From JBBDXS01 sp040902195 (lineage in GTDB: Bacteria > Chloroflexota > Dehalococcoidia > DSTF01 > RBG-16-68-14), in contig JBBDXS010000014.1 of the NCBI GenBank assembly GCA_040902195.1, forward strand, positions 186,001 through 250,000: a DNA stretch of 64,000 nucleotides, in the 5' to 3' direction. The first letter of the stretch is position 1. Each line of letters starts with the position of its first letter. The position numbers and the translations under genes were made by a program. Positions 62,634-64,000 of the stretch are shown piece by piece. The notes under the pieces were generated by a model. The model was not told the DNA's origin, did not search any database, and saw nothing but the letters and a program-made list of their open reading frames with translations.

Positions 62634-63535
62634 GACAGCACGTCCACGCGTTCAAGGTAGCCCAGCTCGCGTAGCTCTGCACCCGGCGCGACCCGCGCGA
62701 GCTCGTCGCGCAGCGGCGACAGGTCATCGACGCCGCGCGTGACGGGCGGCATCCAGTTGTCGTGGTGGCAGAGCACGACGGTGCGCGACTGCAGCCACGC
62801 GGCCTCCTGCGCGACAAACTGCGCGATCGATCCTTCGTACGGCTCGCCGTCGATGTTCGGCCGGCCGGACGCGGCCAGGATCGCAACGTCCGCGCGCAAG
62901 TCGCGGAGCACGCCGGACCAGCAGCCCGACGTGTCCTGGTAGAAGATCGCGCCCGCCGGCGTCTCGATCAGGTAGGCCAGCGGCCCTCCTGTCTCGCCGC
63001 TCCCGACCGATGTCGCGATGTGGTTGCGCAGCGCGAGCGCGTCGTCGTCGCCCATCGCAATCGCGCGCGCGATCTGCTCGACGAGGCCGCCCACGGTCGC
63101 GGCGCGCTCGTCTTCCGTCAGCCCGACATAGCCGCTGCGCTCCTCGCCGAGCGGGATGCTCCCGGCGCACCACGTGCAGGCGTGCAGGCCCGGCAAGACG
63201 CGCACTGTGACGCCGGGGGCCAATCGATGGCGTTCACCGCCCTGCGAGCGCAGGAGTTGCTCCTTCGCCACGCCCCCCTTCAGCAGCACGCGACACGTCT
63301 CGTGCGACCCGATCACGCGCGCGCCGGTGCTGCGCGCGATCTGCTCGGCGCCCGACAGGTGATCGAAGTGGCTGTGGCCGACGAGTACGAAATCGGCGCG
63401 ATCGACGTCCTTCGCGGAGAGGCCCACCGGCGGCGCTTTCGGCACGCGGTCCATGTACGCATCGAGGAAGACCACGAGGTCATCGATGCGTAGCCGGAAC
63501 GTCGCGACCCCGAGCCACTCCAGGGTGATAGTCAT
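62630..63535 (-). CDS. MBL-fold metallo-hydrolase
   Basis: 301 residues: MTITLEWLGVATFRLRI start, the metal-binding VGHSHFDHLSGAEQIA (HxHxDH), a later GLHACTW and ILAASGRPN, and VVLCHHDNW near the C terminus. The layout matches the UlaG-like/beta-lactamase-fold hydrolase group. Substrate unknown. It overlaps the methyltransferase gene by 4 bp and is divergent from the CoA transferase gene. Confidence 0.85.
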   Translation of the reverse strand: MTITLEWLGVATFRLRIDDLVVFLDAYMDRVPKAPPVGLSAKDVDRADFVLVGHSHFDHLSGAEQIARSTGARVIGSHETCRVLLKGGVAKEQLLRSQGGERHRLAPGVTVRVLPGLHACTWCAGSIPLGEERSGYVGLTEDERAATVGGLVEQIARAIAMGDDDALALRNHIATSVGSGETGGPLAYLIETPAGAIFYQDTSGCWSGVLRDLRADVAILAASGRPNIDGEPYEGSIAQFVAQEAAWLQSRTVVLCHHDNWMPPVTRGVDDLSPLRDELARVAPGAELRELGYLERVDVLS

Positions 63536-63580
63536 TTCAAGCCTCCGAGGCGGAACAATCCTAACGCACGCGCGTTTAGG

Positions 63581-63608
63581 TTGACACCCTCGCGCCGTCC
63601 AGTAGAAT
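63581..63608 (+). promoter_or_regulatory. Sigma-70 promoter for the CoA transferase
   Basis: TTGACA (63581-63586), 16 bp, TAGAAT (63603-63608). Predicted transcription start is about 63615, five bases before the ATG at 63620, so the leader is very short. The best-matching promoter in the window. Confidence 0.8.
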
Positions 63609-63619
63609 GCCCAAGGATT

Positions 63620-64000
63620 ATGTCTGATCCACTACCCAGCGCCCTCGACGATATTCGCATCCTCGACCTGACCGGCCAGATCGGTGCGTACTGCACCAAG
63701 CTGCTCGCCGATCTAGGGGCCGACGTGATCAAGATCGAGCCGCCGGAGGGCGATGCGACGCGCCTTATCGGGCCGTTCTACCACGACGAGGCCGGACCGG
63801 AGCAGAGCCTGCTCTTCTACAACCTGAACACGAACAAGCGCGGCATCACGCTCGATCTGGAGGATGAGGGCGACCGCGAGCGCTTCCGCAAGCTCGCCGC
63901 GACGGCGGACATCGTTGTCGAATCGTTCGCGCCGGGCTATCTCGATAGCCTCGGTCTAGGCTACGAAGGCCTCTCCAAGCTACGCGAGGACGTCATCCTC
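63620..64000 (+). CDS. CaiB/BaiF-family CoA transferase, N-terminal part (runs off the right edge)
   Basis: The first 127 residues: IRILDLTGQIGAYCTKLLADLGADVIKIEPPEGD and LFYNLNTNKRGITLDLEDEGD are the conserved N-terminal strings of class III CoA transferases, which move CoA between carboxylic acids through a catalytic Asp still outside the window. AAGGAT lies just before the ATG. Likely role in fatty-acid, carnitine-like or aromatic acid metabolism; substrate undecidable. Confidence 0.92.
   Translation, partial: MSDPLPSALDDIRILDLTGQIGAYCTKLLADLGADVIKIEPPEGDATRLIGPFYHDEAGPEQSLLFYNLNTNKRGITLDLEDEGDRERFRKLAATADIVVESFAPGYLDSLGLGYEGLSKLREDVIL

Overview
The window is a GC-rich, densely packed bacterial chromosome segment. 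Its gene set suggests a monoderm-type member of the Chloroflexota, possibly Dehalococcoidia-like. The signs are many lipoproteins and C-terminally anchored surface proteins, an LLM-type F420-dependent oxidoreductase, a CaiB-type CoA transferase, DUF3105 and DUF1461 membrane proteins, and a HemQ-like protein. There is no rRNA or other strong taxonomic marker, so this placement is inference. A run of exactly 100 N (31562-31661) shows the sequence is a scaffold, probably a draft or metagenome assembly.

Layout. 1-8.1 kb: SDR fragment, APC permease, lysS, alaS, a secreted duplicated-domain protein and a PIG-L deacetylase. 8.1-19.4 kb: membrane and secreted proteins (DUF3105, three lipoprotein alpha/beta hydrolases, a CapA-like lipoprotein), an acyl-CoA synthetase, two tiny minus-strand ORFs separated by an intrinsic terminator, an M28 peptidase and a seven-repeat surface protein. 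19.5-25.2 kb: a cytochrome P450-ferredoxin pair behind a palindromic TetR-type operator, then an accessory block holding a truncated Rhs/YD gene, an orphan Rhs tip and two overlapping or closely coupled candidate immunity genes. The block is bracketed by 173/174-bp direct copies of the ferredoxin 3' end plus its terminator, next to tRNA-Gly. 25.2-32.3 kb: membrane glycosyltransferase, a protein of unknown function and two large secreted cohesin-like proteins (Thr-rich tail; type-3 thrombospondin repeats with the assembly gap).

32.4-50.3 kb: FGE-like protein, a 26-residue basic microprotein, tRNA-Asn/Gln/Leu, a dGTPase-like HD hydrolase, SH3b and DinB proteins, dnaG-rpoD, a cupredoxin, FmdB-type protein, DUF1461 protein, thioredoxin-like protein, LLM oxidoreductase, GNAT, AMIN-like lipoprotein, archease, DinB, rtcB, a site-2 protease with CBS domains and a methyltransferase. 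50.3-59.6 kb: palindrome-rich spacer, a UvrD/PcrA helicase, then a five-gene minus-strand surface cluster (CHRD, two cupredoxins, a candidate clan-CD peptidase, an anchored secreted protein) facing two secreted dockerin/cohesin proteins. 59.8-64 kb: a HemQ-Rieske fusion, aldo/keto reductase, methyltransferase, MBL hydrolase and the start of a CoA transferase behind a clear sigma-70 promoter.

How it works together. Housekeeping (translation, primase/sigma, RNA repair by RtcB-archease) is interleaved with a large cell-surface programme. Several surface proteins share a C-terminal pattern, GGxA(E/R)L(P/S) about 35-40 residues before a hydrophobic segment and a basic tail, which may be an undescribed anchoring signal. 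Cohesin-like and dockerin-like domains occur in several separate proteins. The Rhs island is the most obvious accessory system. Dispersed short palindromes lie in many intergenic gaps, and many genes without a Shine-Dalgarno have a -10-like hexamer directly before the start codon, suggesting leaderless mRNAs.
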